From a virus, in IMG/VR virus record IMGVR_UViG_3300017917_001970, positions 1 to 45,745 of that record: 45,745 bases of DNA; one strand, given 5' to 3'. Each line of letters begins with the position of its first letter. Position 1 is the stretch's first letter. The position numbers and the translations under genes are program-made. This document shows positions 17,788 to 24,528 of this stretch, in pieces. The notes beneath the pieces are model-generated. The model worked only from the letters and a program-made list of their open reading frames with translations. It had not been told where the DNA came from and made no database searches.

Positions 17788-18924
17788 TTACTCAGAAACG
17801 CCAGATGCATCTGCCCAAGCAACTGCATCAAGCTCTTCCCATTGTAGACCAAAGCGTACGAATACTGTGTACTCAATTGTATCTTTCTTTGGCTTGTACT
17901 CACGGTTTACTGTGATGTCTCGCTGGAAGCCCCATACACGGTTAGCAGGGAATGTTAGATCAACATAATCTGCTGGGTAGTAAGGTACTTCCATAACATC
18001 TACACCGAGAACACGGGTTGTGCGGGCACCGCCAAGTGTCTGACCGACACCATCAAGATATGCTTGACGCTGTGGGTTAGCACCTGCTGGAGTACCTGCA
18101 AAAGCTTCTGCAATTGCATCAGCTAGTGTACCGTTGTTGCGAACGATACCCTGGAATGCATCTGTACCTGCATAGAACTTAAGATTGCTCTTAACTGCAC
18201 GATACTTACGTGGCATTGCAAGGATAATGTCCTGCATTACGACTGGAGTCCAGTCATTGTTGGAAACAGTAACAAGTGCCTCATGAGCATCGCTGCCATT
18301 TGTAACCTTGTGTACGAAACCTTCCATGATTGAGAGGAATGCTCCTGTTGAACCATCACCATTAATGGCTAGGTCTTCAATATCGTTAGCAAATGCATTG
18401 GTCATCAAGCGAACTAGATGATCTTCCAACGCACCTCCTTCAATATTGTCTTCTAGAGATTCTGTAGATACTTCCCAATCAAGACGAATCTTCTTGGTTG
18501 TGAGCTCCACCTTTGTAAAGGTTGCGCCAGCGTTTGTGTATGTGTTGTCAGCCTGAGCTGCTGCACGGATAACACGCTCACCAACGTTTACCTTTTCAAT
18601 TTCCATTGTGTTTGCTCGCATAGTAACTCTGCGTCCATCTTTGGCGAGAACTGTTGCATCCCACACATAGTCAATGAAACGACGAGCCTGCTCTGGGAGC
18701 AGAATACCACCTGGTGTACCAGATGGATTAACAGCGTTAGGACCACTTGTTACACCAAAGTTTGCTGTAGCAATATTACCTAAAGATGCTGCTGGAGAAA
18801 GATTACCTTCAGGGCCTGTTGTGGTAGCACCACCGATAGCACCAGATGCAAATGCACCCTGACCATCATGATTGTGACCTTCAGTAGTTCCTGGATAATT
18901 CTTTACGATTTCTTGTTCCGACAT
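17788..18924 (-). CDS. Major capsid protein (HK97 fold)
   Basis: A 378-residue protein directly after the protease-scaffold gene and before the neck genes. A Gly/Ala/Thr-rich N-terminal arm (to about 70) precedes ILLPEQARRFIDYVWDATVL, then the beta-rich E-loop/P-domain region (VTMRANTMEIEKVNVGERVI; KIRLDWEVSTESLEDN), and a helix with ANDIEDLAINGDGS that is typical of HK97-fold capsids (spine helix followed by NGDG). The C-terminal part (GVDVMEVPYYPADY; NREYKPKKDTIEYTVFVRFG) fits the A-domain. The ATG at 18924 has AGGAGGTGA eight bases upstream; a GTG at 18933 overlaps that site and is rejected. The codons are GC-richer than average, as expected for the most abundant protein. Confidence 0.92.
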   Translation of the reverse strand: MSEQEIVKNYPGTTEGHNHDGQGAFASGAIGGATTTGPEGNLSPAASLGNIATANFGVTSGPNAVNPSGTPGGILLPEQARRFIDYVWDATVLAKDGRRVTMRANTMEIEKVNVGERVIRAAAQADNTYTNAGATFTKVELTTKKIRLDWEVSTESLEDNIEGGALEDHLVRLMTNAFANDIEDLAINGDGSTGAFLSIMEGFVHKVTNGSDAHEALVTVSNNDWTPVVMQDIILAMPRKYRAVKSNLKFYAGTDAFQGIVRNNGTLADAIAEAFAGTPAGANPQRQAYLDGVGQTLGGARTTRVLGVDVMEVPYYPADYVDLTFPANRVWGFQRDITVNREYKPKKDTIEYTVFVRFGLQWEELDAVAWADASGVSE

Positions 18925-18951
18925 ATTGTTCACCTCCTAGTGATTTTTCTG

Positions 18952-19521
18952 TCAATTAAATAGGTCGGTATTTGTGAGGAAACGACCGCCCCATAGGGAT
19001 TTTTGAACTGGCACTTCTGCCAATTCCTGTACGATCTCGCCTAGATCGCCAGACTTGCGGAAAGCTGTATCTTTTTCAACCATATCTACACGCTTTCCAA
19101 ACTCATTAAAAGTACCCTTTACTTGGCTAACCTCACTTGCTACAGACTTTACTTCACCTGTAACGGTTTCAAGGGACTTTGTGATTGCATCAACATTGGC
19201 TTGCATAGCCTTAACTGTATCTGCAAGATTGCTCAAGGCATTAGTTAGAGATTCATTAATTGCAGCAACAGACTTTGCAATTTCTGCAGTTGTATCAACA
19301 ACGGCATCAACTGATTTCTCTACTGCTTCTTCAGCAACTGGAGCAACTTCTTCAGCTACTGTCTCTGCCACAGGCTCAACTGATTTTTCTACAGCTTGTG
19401 CCTCTGCTACAACTTCGGCAACTGCCTCTGCTGGAGCCTCTGGAGCAACCTCAACATTTTCAACTGCTACTGCATCAGACTTTTCTAGAGTCTCAACAGC
19501 AACTGTGTTTTCTTCTGTCAT
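18952..19521 (-). CDS. Nested scaffold protein (internal start in the protease-scaffold gene)
   Basis: Within the protease-scaffold frame, Met249 (ATG at 19521) is preceded by AGGAGG with an 8-base gap, better than the ribosome site of the full gene, which has none. Translation from here gives 189 residues: the Ala/Val/Glu-rich part with repeated EKS and VAEE units, the coiled coil, and a C-terminus SLWGGRFLTN that could contact the capsid. This mirrors lambda, where scaffold Nu3 is made from an internal start in protease gene C. The prediction is that free scaffold is made in excess over the protease fusion. Confidence 0.7.
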   Translation of the reverse strand: MTEENTVAVETLEKSDAVAVENVEVAPEAPAEAVAEVVAEAQAVEKSVEPVAETVAEEVAPVAEEAVEKSVDAVVDTTAEIAKSVAAINESLTNALSNLADTVKAMQANVDAITKSLETVTGEVKSVASEVSQVKGTFNEFGKRVDMVEKDTAFRKSGDLGEIVQELAEVPVQKSLWGGRFLTNTDLFN

Positions 19522-20265
19522 AGGATTTTCCTCCTTTGTAATCTTAATTGTACTAATGCCTTTTGCACTATCAACTAAGAACTTTACTGCATCTACGTTA
19601 TCATCGCCTTTTTCAACAAATCCAATATTTTTCATTGTAGTATTACATGAAGGACAAGACTCTTCTGAAACATCAGAAAGTCTTACGATATCATCTGTGT
19701 TGCACCAATATACATTATCTACAACAGCTTTTGATAGATATCCACCTAATTCGCCTTTTTCAATTGATATAACGTTAGCAAATTGATTTGCTGGGCTATC
19801 AACAAGCGATAGTTCATGTAGCTCATATTCTTTAATAATACGCACTGCTTTATCTATTGACTCATCGTACATATCATCAGCTTTTTTAATATTCCCGCCG
19901 ATTGAAAAACCTGTTAGTGTACCATCAAGAACTTTTTCCCAGGTATCTTGTGCACCTTTAGAAACATATGCGGAAACATATACTCCGCTATAAAACTTTT
20001 TTGTTTGTGGATCAAAGTAGCGATCTTCTTTAAATGATACTACCTTACCTACAGCAGTTGGCTGATGCATTTCTCTTAAATTACCACGGAATTTTTTAAA
20101 TGCTTCTAAGCTTGCTTCTGTAGTTACTATATCATTTTGTCTATCAATATTGTCAAGAGTAGCAAATCCAGATACAATACGGCGCTCTTGGTCAACCTTA
20201 CCAATAGGCATTGAAAAACGAACATTGTCTCCATCAGTGACCCAATGGGCCTTATTTATATTCAT
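18952..20265 (-). CDS. Prohead protease fused to scaffolding domain
   Basis: This 437-residue protein has an N-terminal prohead protease (about 1-170): IVSGFATLDNIDRQNDIV, a probable catalytic His at 67 (REMHQPT), a Ser at 121 in TGFSIGG, and ELSLVDSPANQFA at 151-163, the family's closing signature. A linker at 184-220 has Cys188, Cys204 and Cys207 (WCN ... CPSC). The region 250-340 is Ala/Val/Glu-rich and repetitive, followed by a coiled-coil-like stretch (about 330-400), as in scaffolds. An internal start at Met249 would give the scaffold alone. The gene starts at an ATG only 9 bases from a TGATATAAT element, without a Shine-Dalgarno. Confidence 0.9.
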   Translation of the reverse strand: MNINKAHWVTDGDNVRFSMPIGKVDQERRIVSGFATLDNIDRQNDIVTTEASLEAFKKFRGNLREMHQPTAVGKVVSFKEDRYFDPQTKKFYSGVYVSAYVSKGAQDTWEKVLDGTLTGFSIGGNIKKADDMYDESIDKAVRIIKEYELHELSLVDSPANQFANVISIEKGELGGYLSKAVVDNVYWCNTDDIVRLSDVSEESCPSCNTTMKNIGFVEKGDDNVDAVKFLVDSAKGISTIKITKEENPMTEENTVAVETLEKSDAVAVENVEVAPEAPAEAVAEVVAEAQAVEKSVEPVAETVAEEVAPVAEEAVEKSVDAVVDTTAEIAKSVAAINESLTNALSNLADTVKAMQANVDAITKSLETVTGEVKSVASEVSQVKGTFNEFGKRVDMVEKDTAFRKSGDLGEIVQELAEVPVQKSLWGGRFLTNTDLFN

Positions 20266-20274
20266 GGCAGATTA

Positions 20275-20283
20275 ATTATATCA
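20275..20283 (-). promoter_or_regulatory. Extended -10 promoter (TGATATAAT), near-leaderless, for protease-scaffold and capsid
   Basis: TGATATAAT lies 9 bases from the ATG at 20265, so the mRNA would have a leader of only about 3 bases (GCC) and no Shine-Dalgarno. No separate promoter was found directly before the capsid gene, so this element probably serves both genes. Confidence 0.55.
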
Positions 20284-20307
20284 TTCCTTTATAATACTTT
20301 GTGGATA

Positions 20308-21927
20308 TTATGTGGATGACCTACCCTCTCCCTGTGGATTTCTTCCAGAAATTGTGGATGGAGAGTCAGAATTATTATTTGTTCTTTCTGCATCCCGTTG
20401 ACGATTTCCATTAGCTCTAGCATCTGCAGCCTGTCTAGGACTCATTACAAATGGAGAATCTCCATCTGGTCTTTGTGGGAGATCTAGTCTTTCACGAGCT
20501 TCATTAGGTGTCATAACCTGAGTCTTTACATATCTTTCAATAATCTGAGACTGGGCTATTTCATCGGTTAGAGTTAGCTCATTAAACTTAAGCTCTAGAA
20601 TATCTGTCTTTTCCTTGATAATTTTATTCACAATTTTTTCAAGATCTCTTTGAGCTGGTCTAGATACCTGCTCTTTAAATGTACGATCCTGTGACAAAGC
20701 TGCTGCTATAGCTGCTGAATCACTGCCACCAAGTTTTGAAATAGGGACCTGATGAGCTATCAAAATATCATCACGGTTTTGCTTACGATATTCTTTAAAT
20801 GATCCTTCTTGGATACCGTTTTCAATTGGCTCCATTTTAAAGTCAACTTTATTGTTATCTGTATCGCCAGGAAGAGGGATATATAGAGTTCTATGATTCT
20901 GTCCCTTTAGACCAGTCTGCAAAAACCTAAACATCTTATCTTCAGCATCACCAGATAGCTTTGCACCCTTAGTAACAATAACATATCTTGGTACAGCCTT
21001 ATTTTGGAAATAATCAATATTATACTGAGATGCAAGCTGATCTCCAACTAAAGAAGGCATAGCAGAAATAATGTCTGGAATACCATAATAAGTATTTAGT
21101 GGAGAGTATGATTTAATATGAATAATTTCATTTGGTCTCGGATCATCTGTAACTGGATTTTTATTCTTTGCACCAAAGTTACGGAAATAAACAACCTTGT
21201 GTCCAATGATTTGTAGATATCCATCACGAAGCCTTCTTACACGAATTGTTGTAGCTGGTATATGGCCTATATATCCAATTTCTCCAGAAACTGTGCGACC
21301 TACCTCTATATATCCATTACCAGTTGCTTCTACATCAGTATAAACTTTTGTCATTGTAGATGTAAAGCTATCATCATCATTTAATGACTCTAGCCAATCA
21401 CGCATTGCAATCTTGCCACGCTCAATTCTATTTCTTGCTCTATCTACTTTACCAGCATCTTCAGCCATCTCAAAACTTAGCAATGTTCTATCTGTGATAT
21501 CAAAACGATATCCAAGTCCAACAATATTTTGTACCTTAGCATCAATAGCAGCATGGTTTGCAAAAGATGTATCATAATAATTTGCTAATTCATACATATT
21601 GTATGGAGGTGTAATTACATCAAATAATCCATATCCATTTCTATAAACTGATCCAGGATTAATTGCTTTTGATTCTGCATTCTGACCTACAGAAATTGCA
21701 CCAGCAGAATCAAGATACTGCTTATCATCTGCTTGAACATACTTACTAATATTTCTGCTTGTACGCCGTTTAAAATTTTGATCTATTCCAGAATAATCTT
21801 TTAAAGATTCCCATGACTTGCTAAATGGATCATGATTTTTAAAAGGATTTTCGTCATCTGATTGTGTATTCAGTGAAGCCTGAATATACTCATATTCATT
21901 AGTCAATTTCGTAAGCATCCCTTCCAT
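20308..21927 (-). CDS. Portal protein
   Basis: This 539-residue protein matches phage portals (PBSX/SPP1-like group): DVEATGNGYIEVGRTVSGEI (about 195-215), IPATTIRVRRLRDGY, NEIIHIKSYSPLNTYYGIPD, an LASQYNIDYFQNKAVPRYVI segment, and a C-terminal helix with PNEARERLDLP before a polar Asn/Ser/Arg tail. It forms the dodecameric DNA gate at one capsid vertex. The order portal, protease/scaffold, capsid is standard. The start is uncertain: ATGs at 21927 and 21918 both overlap the upstream gene and neither has a well-spaced Shine-Dalgarno, so translation is probably coupled to the neighbour. Confidence 0.93.
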   Translation of the reverse strand: MEGMLTKLTNEYEYIQASLNTQSDDENPFKNHDPFSKSWESLKDYSGIDQNFKRRTSRNISKYVQADDKQYLDSAGAISVGQNAESKAINPGSVYRNGYGLFDVITPPYNMYELANYYDTSFANHAAIDAKVQNIVGLGYRFDITDRTLLSFEMAEDAGKVDRARNRIERGKIAMRDWLESLNDDDSFTSTMTKVYTDVEATGNGYIEVGRTVSGEIGYIGHIPATTIRVRRLRDGYLQIIGHKVVYFRNFGAKNKNPVTDDPRPNEIIHIKSYSPLNTYYGIPDIISAMPSLVGDQLASQYNIDYFQNKAVPRYVIVTKGAKLSGDAEDKMFRFLQTGLKGQNHRTLYIPLPGDTDNNKVDFKMEPIENGIQEGSFKEYRKQNRDDILIAHQVPISKLGGSDSAAIAAALSQDRTFKEQVSRPAQRDLEKIVNKIIKEKTDILELKFNELTLTDEIAQSQIIERYVKTQVMTPNEARERLDLPQRPDGDSPFVMSPRQAADARANGNRQRDAERTNNNSDSPSTISGRNPQGEGRSST

Positions 21928-22309
21928 GCGTTTTCAATGTCTGCTGTGCAGCATGAATAGCACCAAGATCGTTCATAGATGGAATTAGTCCATTTTTAAA
22001 TCTTTCCATCTGCTCTGTATATTCCTCATCAGATATTCTTGTGAGACCTGGCACAAATACTGCCTCACCTTCTCCATCGTCTCCATAATATTTAGCTGCG
22101 TCTTTTAACTGTGCTATCTTAGTTAAATCTCCACGTACTGCAGGAATATTTAAAACATTTCCTTCTCCATCAGTAAACCACTTACCGTTAGATTTTTTAT
22201 AAACGTATAGACCCCAGTTATACTTTTTCTCAATAACCTGACGGCGAACATTTTTTACAATAGGCTCACCAGTTTTTGGATTAATAAAAGGATTGATGTT
22301 ATTGCTCAT
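21899..22309 (-). CDS. Small unknown protein before portal, leaderless start
   Basis: This 136-residue protein is not recognised. It begins MSNNINPFINPKTGEPIVKN and has KKYNWGLYVYKKSNGKWFTD, then an acidic stretch (AAKYYGDDGEGEAVFVPG) and a C-terminal helix. The style is that of a compact globular virion or head protein. I chose the ATG at 22309 over one six bases upstream. A TGCTATACT element ends 7 bases before it, so RNA synthesis would begin at or next to this ATG, and there is no Shine-Dalgarno. It overlaps the portal start. The position between ribonucleotide reductase and portal is the only functional hint. Confidence 0.6.
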   Translation of the reverse strand: MSNNINPFINPKTGEPIVKNVRRQVIEKKYNWGLYVYKKSNGKWFTDGEGNVLNIPAVRGDLTKIAQLKDAAKYYGDDGEGEAVFVPGLTRISDEEYTEQMERFKNGLIPSMNDLGAIHAAQQTLKTHGRDAYEID

Positions 22310-22316
22310 AACCATA

Positions 22317-22325
22317 AGTATAGCA
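22317..22325 (-). promoter_or_regulatory. Extended -10 promoter (TGCTATACT), leaderless, for the head operon
   Basis: TGCTATACT ends 7 bases before the ATG at 22309, which puts the +1 at or one base from that ATG. No -35 box and no ribosome site are present. Confidence 0.55.
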
Positions 22326-22359
22326 TATAATAGTAATTTTGTGCCCCTACTTTACCAAA

Positions 22360-24390
22360 TTATCCTATTTTTATCTCACAACTGTCCGTGGTGCAGTAGG
22401 CCTCACCAACAGAATCAAGATTACCTACACCATCATAAATAGCAGACCAGTTAATCTTTTTAATCTTGCCAATATATGACTCATATTCATCTTTTGTTAT
22501 TTGAGTATAAGGCTGCTGTGGATAGACAGTATTTCCCATTGGTAGGAACGATACCGCCTTTAGCTGGCCCTCATACATGTGTAAAGCTGGAGCAACATGC
22601 TTAGACTCTGTTTCCTTATCAAATGAAAGTGTAACAGAAACGCCATTATCAGACCAATATTTCTGAGCAGTAGCAGCAAGCGCAATCTTTTCAAATAATG
22701 TTACATCCTTTTCAGATCTTGGATGTCCAGAATGTACTGGGAAATATACTACAGATGTATTTGCTGATACGATATCTTTTTCAATCTTATACCCCGCAGC
22801 TTTAAAAAGATGAAGCATTGGATCTGTATCTCCAAAGCGAATAGCTCTTAGGAAATAGTCTCCACCTGGAGCCCAGTGAACTCCTGGAGTTGCTCCAGAA
22901 AGAATTGAAACTGATCCTGATGGCTTTACAGTTGTCACACGAATTGACTCACGAACACATAGCCATTCAGAATATTTATGATCATATCTACGAATTGTAT
23001 TATAGCCTTCGTCCATCCACTCACGAACTGCTGGCAAGCCTTTCTGGTCAGCGAATGATGCAATTCCAGTTAGAGATGTTCCGATACGACGATTGCGCTG
23101 CATAATTCCATTTGTTTGCTGCCAATGTGTGGGAACCAGGGTTACAGTTTTTCCATAAAGATATGCAAACTTTAATGTACGCAAAAAGTCTTCTTTAGAT
23201 TCGTGACGATTTAGGTGCACCTCTACTAGAGTACATAGTTCATAAGATTCTAGTGGCTGCTCAGCACATGGGTTAAATCCCATAACACGATAATCTTTAT
23301 AATCTGGAGCATCTTTTAGTCTTCCATAATTTCTTGCAACATCAAGCCAAATAAATCCTGGCTCTCCATTATTCACAATTAAATCAACATACTGATTATA
23401 ATCTGTTCCTACTGTTGCAGAAATAGAATTATTAGACATCCATGCCCATCCTGGATTTTCTGGATCATATGAATTTCTATCAGGAAATACTTCTGCATTT
23501 TTTAGATTAATAAAATCTTCATCTCCAGAAGCTCCTAATGCAAGGGTAGCTGAACGACGAACATTACCAGAAACAACACATGTTCCAATTAGATTTACTA
23601 TATCTACAATAGCACGTGAATCTAGTGTTTCTCCTGCTCTACCGCCGATTACATTGCGGATACGGTTATGGAGATCAATTAGTGGTTGTGGACCGCTTGC
23701 AACGCCACCAAAGCCCTTAATCGGTGCTCCTAGAGGACGGATCAAATCATAGCTAAAATCTTGAATTGCCTGATTTGGTCTTAAGTAAGAATTTAGTAGC
23801 ATTCTTACTGATTCTACCCATCCTTCACGAGTATCTGGAATTTCATAAATAAATGCTGGTTCCGTAGGAGAATATATTAAGAATTCTTTTTCTGCCCCTA
23901 CAGTATCAAATCCAACACCAATGCCTAGCATAAGTGCATCCATTACCCAAGCAAATAGTGCACCTGGATCATTTTTATCTAAATCACGAGTTGAAACCAT
24001 AGCACAATTTTGAAGTGCTGCGGAATTCTTTTTTTCCATAGTCATTGGAGTGCCAAATGCCCACATACCACGTCCTGGCGGAGTCCATTTTAAATTAAAC
24101 ATACGATCAAAAGCTTCTTGTGCAGATTTTTGAGCTTTGTTATCATTCCAAGGTAGGCGATTTTCTTTAGCATGATTTTTCTGTACAGAATACATACCTT
24201 CAATTACACGCTTGCATACTTCATACCAGCGTTCTTTTGTACCGTCCTCTTTTACTCTAGAATAGGTTCTAATGAATGTAATTTCTCCAAGAGAGTTCCC
24301 ACCAGCATCTGAAAAACCAAATGGTGGCTCAACATTTTTATACTTAGCAATAAAATCATCTACAAGACGAAAAGAAAATACATCTGACAT
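22360..24390 (-). CDS. nrdJ: Class II (adenosylcobalamin-dependent) ribonucleoside-triphosphate reductase, monomeric
   Basis: This 676-residue enzyme makes deoxyribonucleotides from ribonucleotides using a coenzyme B12 radical. The catalytic pattern of the Lactobacillus leichmannii enzyme is intact: an active-site Cys129 (LQNCAMVST), the NPCAEQPLESYELC segment with Cys375, Glu377 and Cys386 (the same 11-residue spacing as C408/C419), and a C-terminal pair Cys666/Cys671 (the same spacing as C731/C736) that re-reduces the active site. RGMWAFGTPM and VVSGNVRRSA are further family signatures. It is ~60 residues shorter than the Lactobacillus enzyme. It sits alone between fibre and head operons with its own promoter and operator-like palindrome. 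No partner subunit is needed, and oxygen does not limit this class. Confidence 0.97.
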   Translation of the reverse strand: MSDVFSFRLVDDFIAKYKNVEPPFGFSDAGGNSLGEITFIRTYSRVKEDGTKERWYEVCKRVIEGMYSVQKNHAKENRLPWNDNKAQKSAQEAFDRMFNLKWTPPGRGMWAFGTPMTMEKKNSAALQNCAMVSTRDLDKNDPGALFAWVMDALMLGIGVGFDTVGAEKEFLIYSPTEPAFIYEIPDTREGWVESVRMLLNSYLRPNQAIQDFSYDLIRPLGAPIKGFGGVASGPQPLIDLHNRIRNVIGGRAGETLDSRAIVDIVNLIGTCVVSGNVRRSATLALGASGDEDFINLKNAEVFPDRNSYDPENPGWAWMSNNSISATVGTDYNQYVDLIVNNGEPGFIWLDVARNYGRLKDAPDYKDYRVMGFNPCAEQPLESYELCTLVEVHLNRHESKEDFLRTLKFAYLYGKTVTLVPTHWQQTNGIMQRNRRIGTSLTGIASFADQKGLPAVREWMDEGYNTIRRYDHKYSEWLCVRESIRVTTVKPSGSVSILSGATPGVHWAPGGDYFLRAIRFGDTDPMLHLFKAAGYKIEKDIVSANTSVVYFPVHSGHPRSEKDVTLFEKIALAATAQKYWSDNGVSVTLSFDKETESKHVAPALHMYEGQLKAVSFLPMGNTVYPQQPYTQITKDEYESYIGKIKKINWSAIYDGVGNLDSVGEAYCTTDSCEIKIG

Positions 24391-24433
24391 TTAAAAAACC
24401 TTTCAATGATAAAAAATATTATGAGAGCTTTGC

Positions 24434-24445
24434 ACTTTGCAAAGT
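24434..24445. promoter_or_regulatory. 12-bp palindrome at the start of the reductase transcript
   Basis: ACTTTGCAAAGT is a perfect 12-base palindrome. It spans about +2 to +13 relative to the start predicted from the TGGTATACT element, and a further CTTTGCA-like half lies beside it. This is a typical place for a repressor to block transcription. It does not resemble the NrdR box I know. Confidence 0.45.
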
Positions 24446-24452
24446 ACTACTT

Positions 24453-24461
24453 AGTATACCA
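24453..24461 (-). promoter_or_regulatory. Extended -10 promoter (TGGTATACT) for the ribonucleotide reductase
   Basis: TGGTATACT on the minus strand, with transcription predicted near 24446, right at the palindrome. The leader of about 55 bases carries AAAGG before the ATG at 24390. A TATAAT just upstream, after the terminator's T-tract, is a second candidate. Confidence 0.55.
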
Positions 24462-24480
24462 CAATTATATACAAAACAAA

Positions 24481-24506
24481 AACACGCCCCTTGTTAGAGG
24501 CGTGTT
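24481..24506 (-). terminator. Rho-independent terminator after the largest fibre gene
   Basis: An 8-bp perfect stem (arms 24481-24488 and 24499-24506, 10-base loop with extra pairing possible). In the minus-strand RNA it is followed by a U-tract (UUUUUGUUUU). It starts about 22 bases after the fibre stop and is a textbook intrinsic terminator. Confidence 0.9.
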
Positions 24507-24528
24507 AATGTATTATTAATTTATTTTA

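Noticed and set aside
19055-19786. Long plus-strand frame rich in Ser, Thr and Ala
   Set aside because: It mirrors the Ala/Val/Glu-rich repeats of the protease-scaffold gene on the other strand and has no ribosome site.
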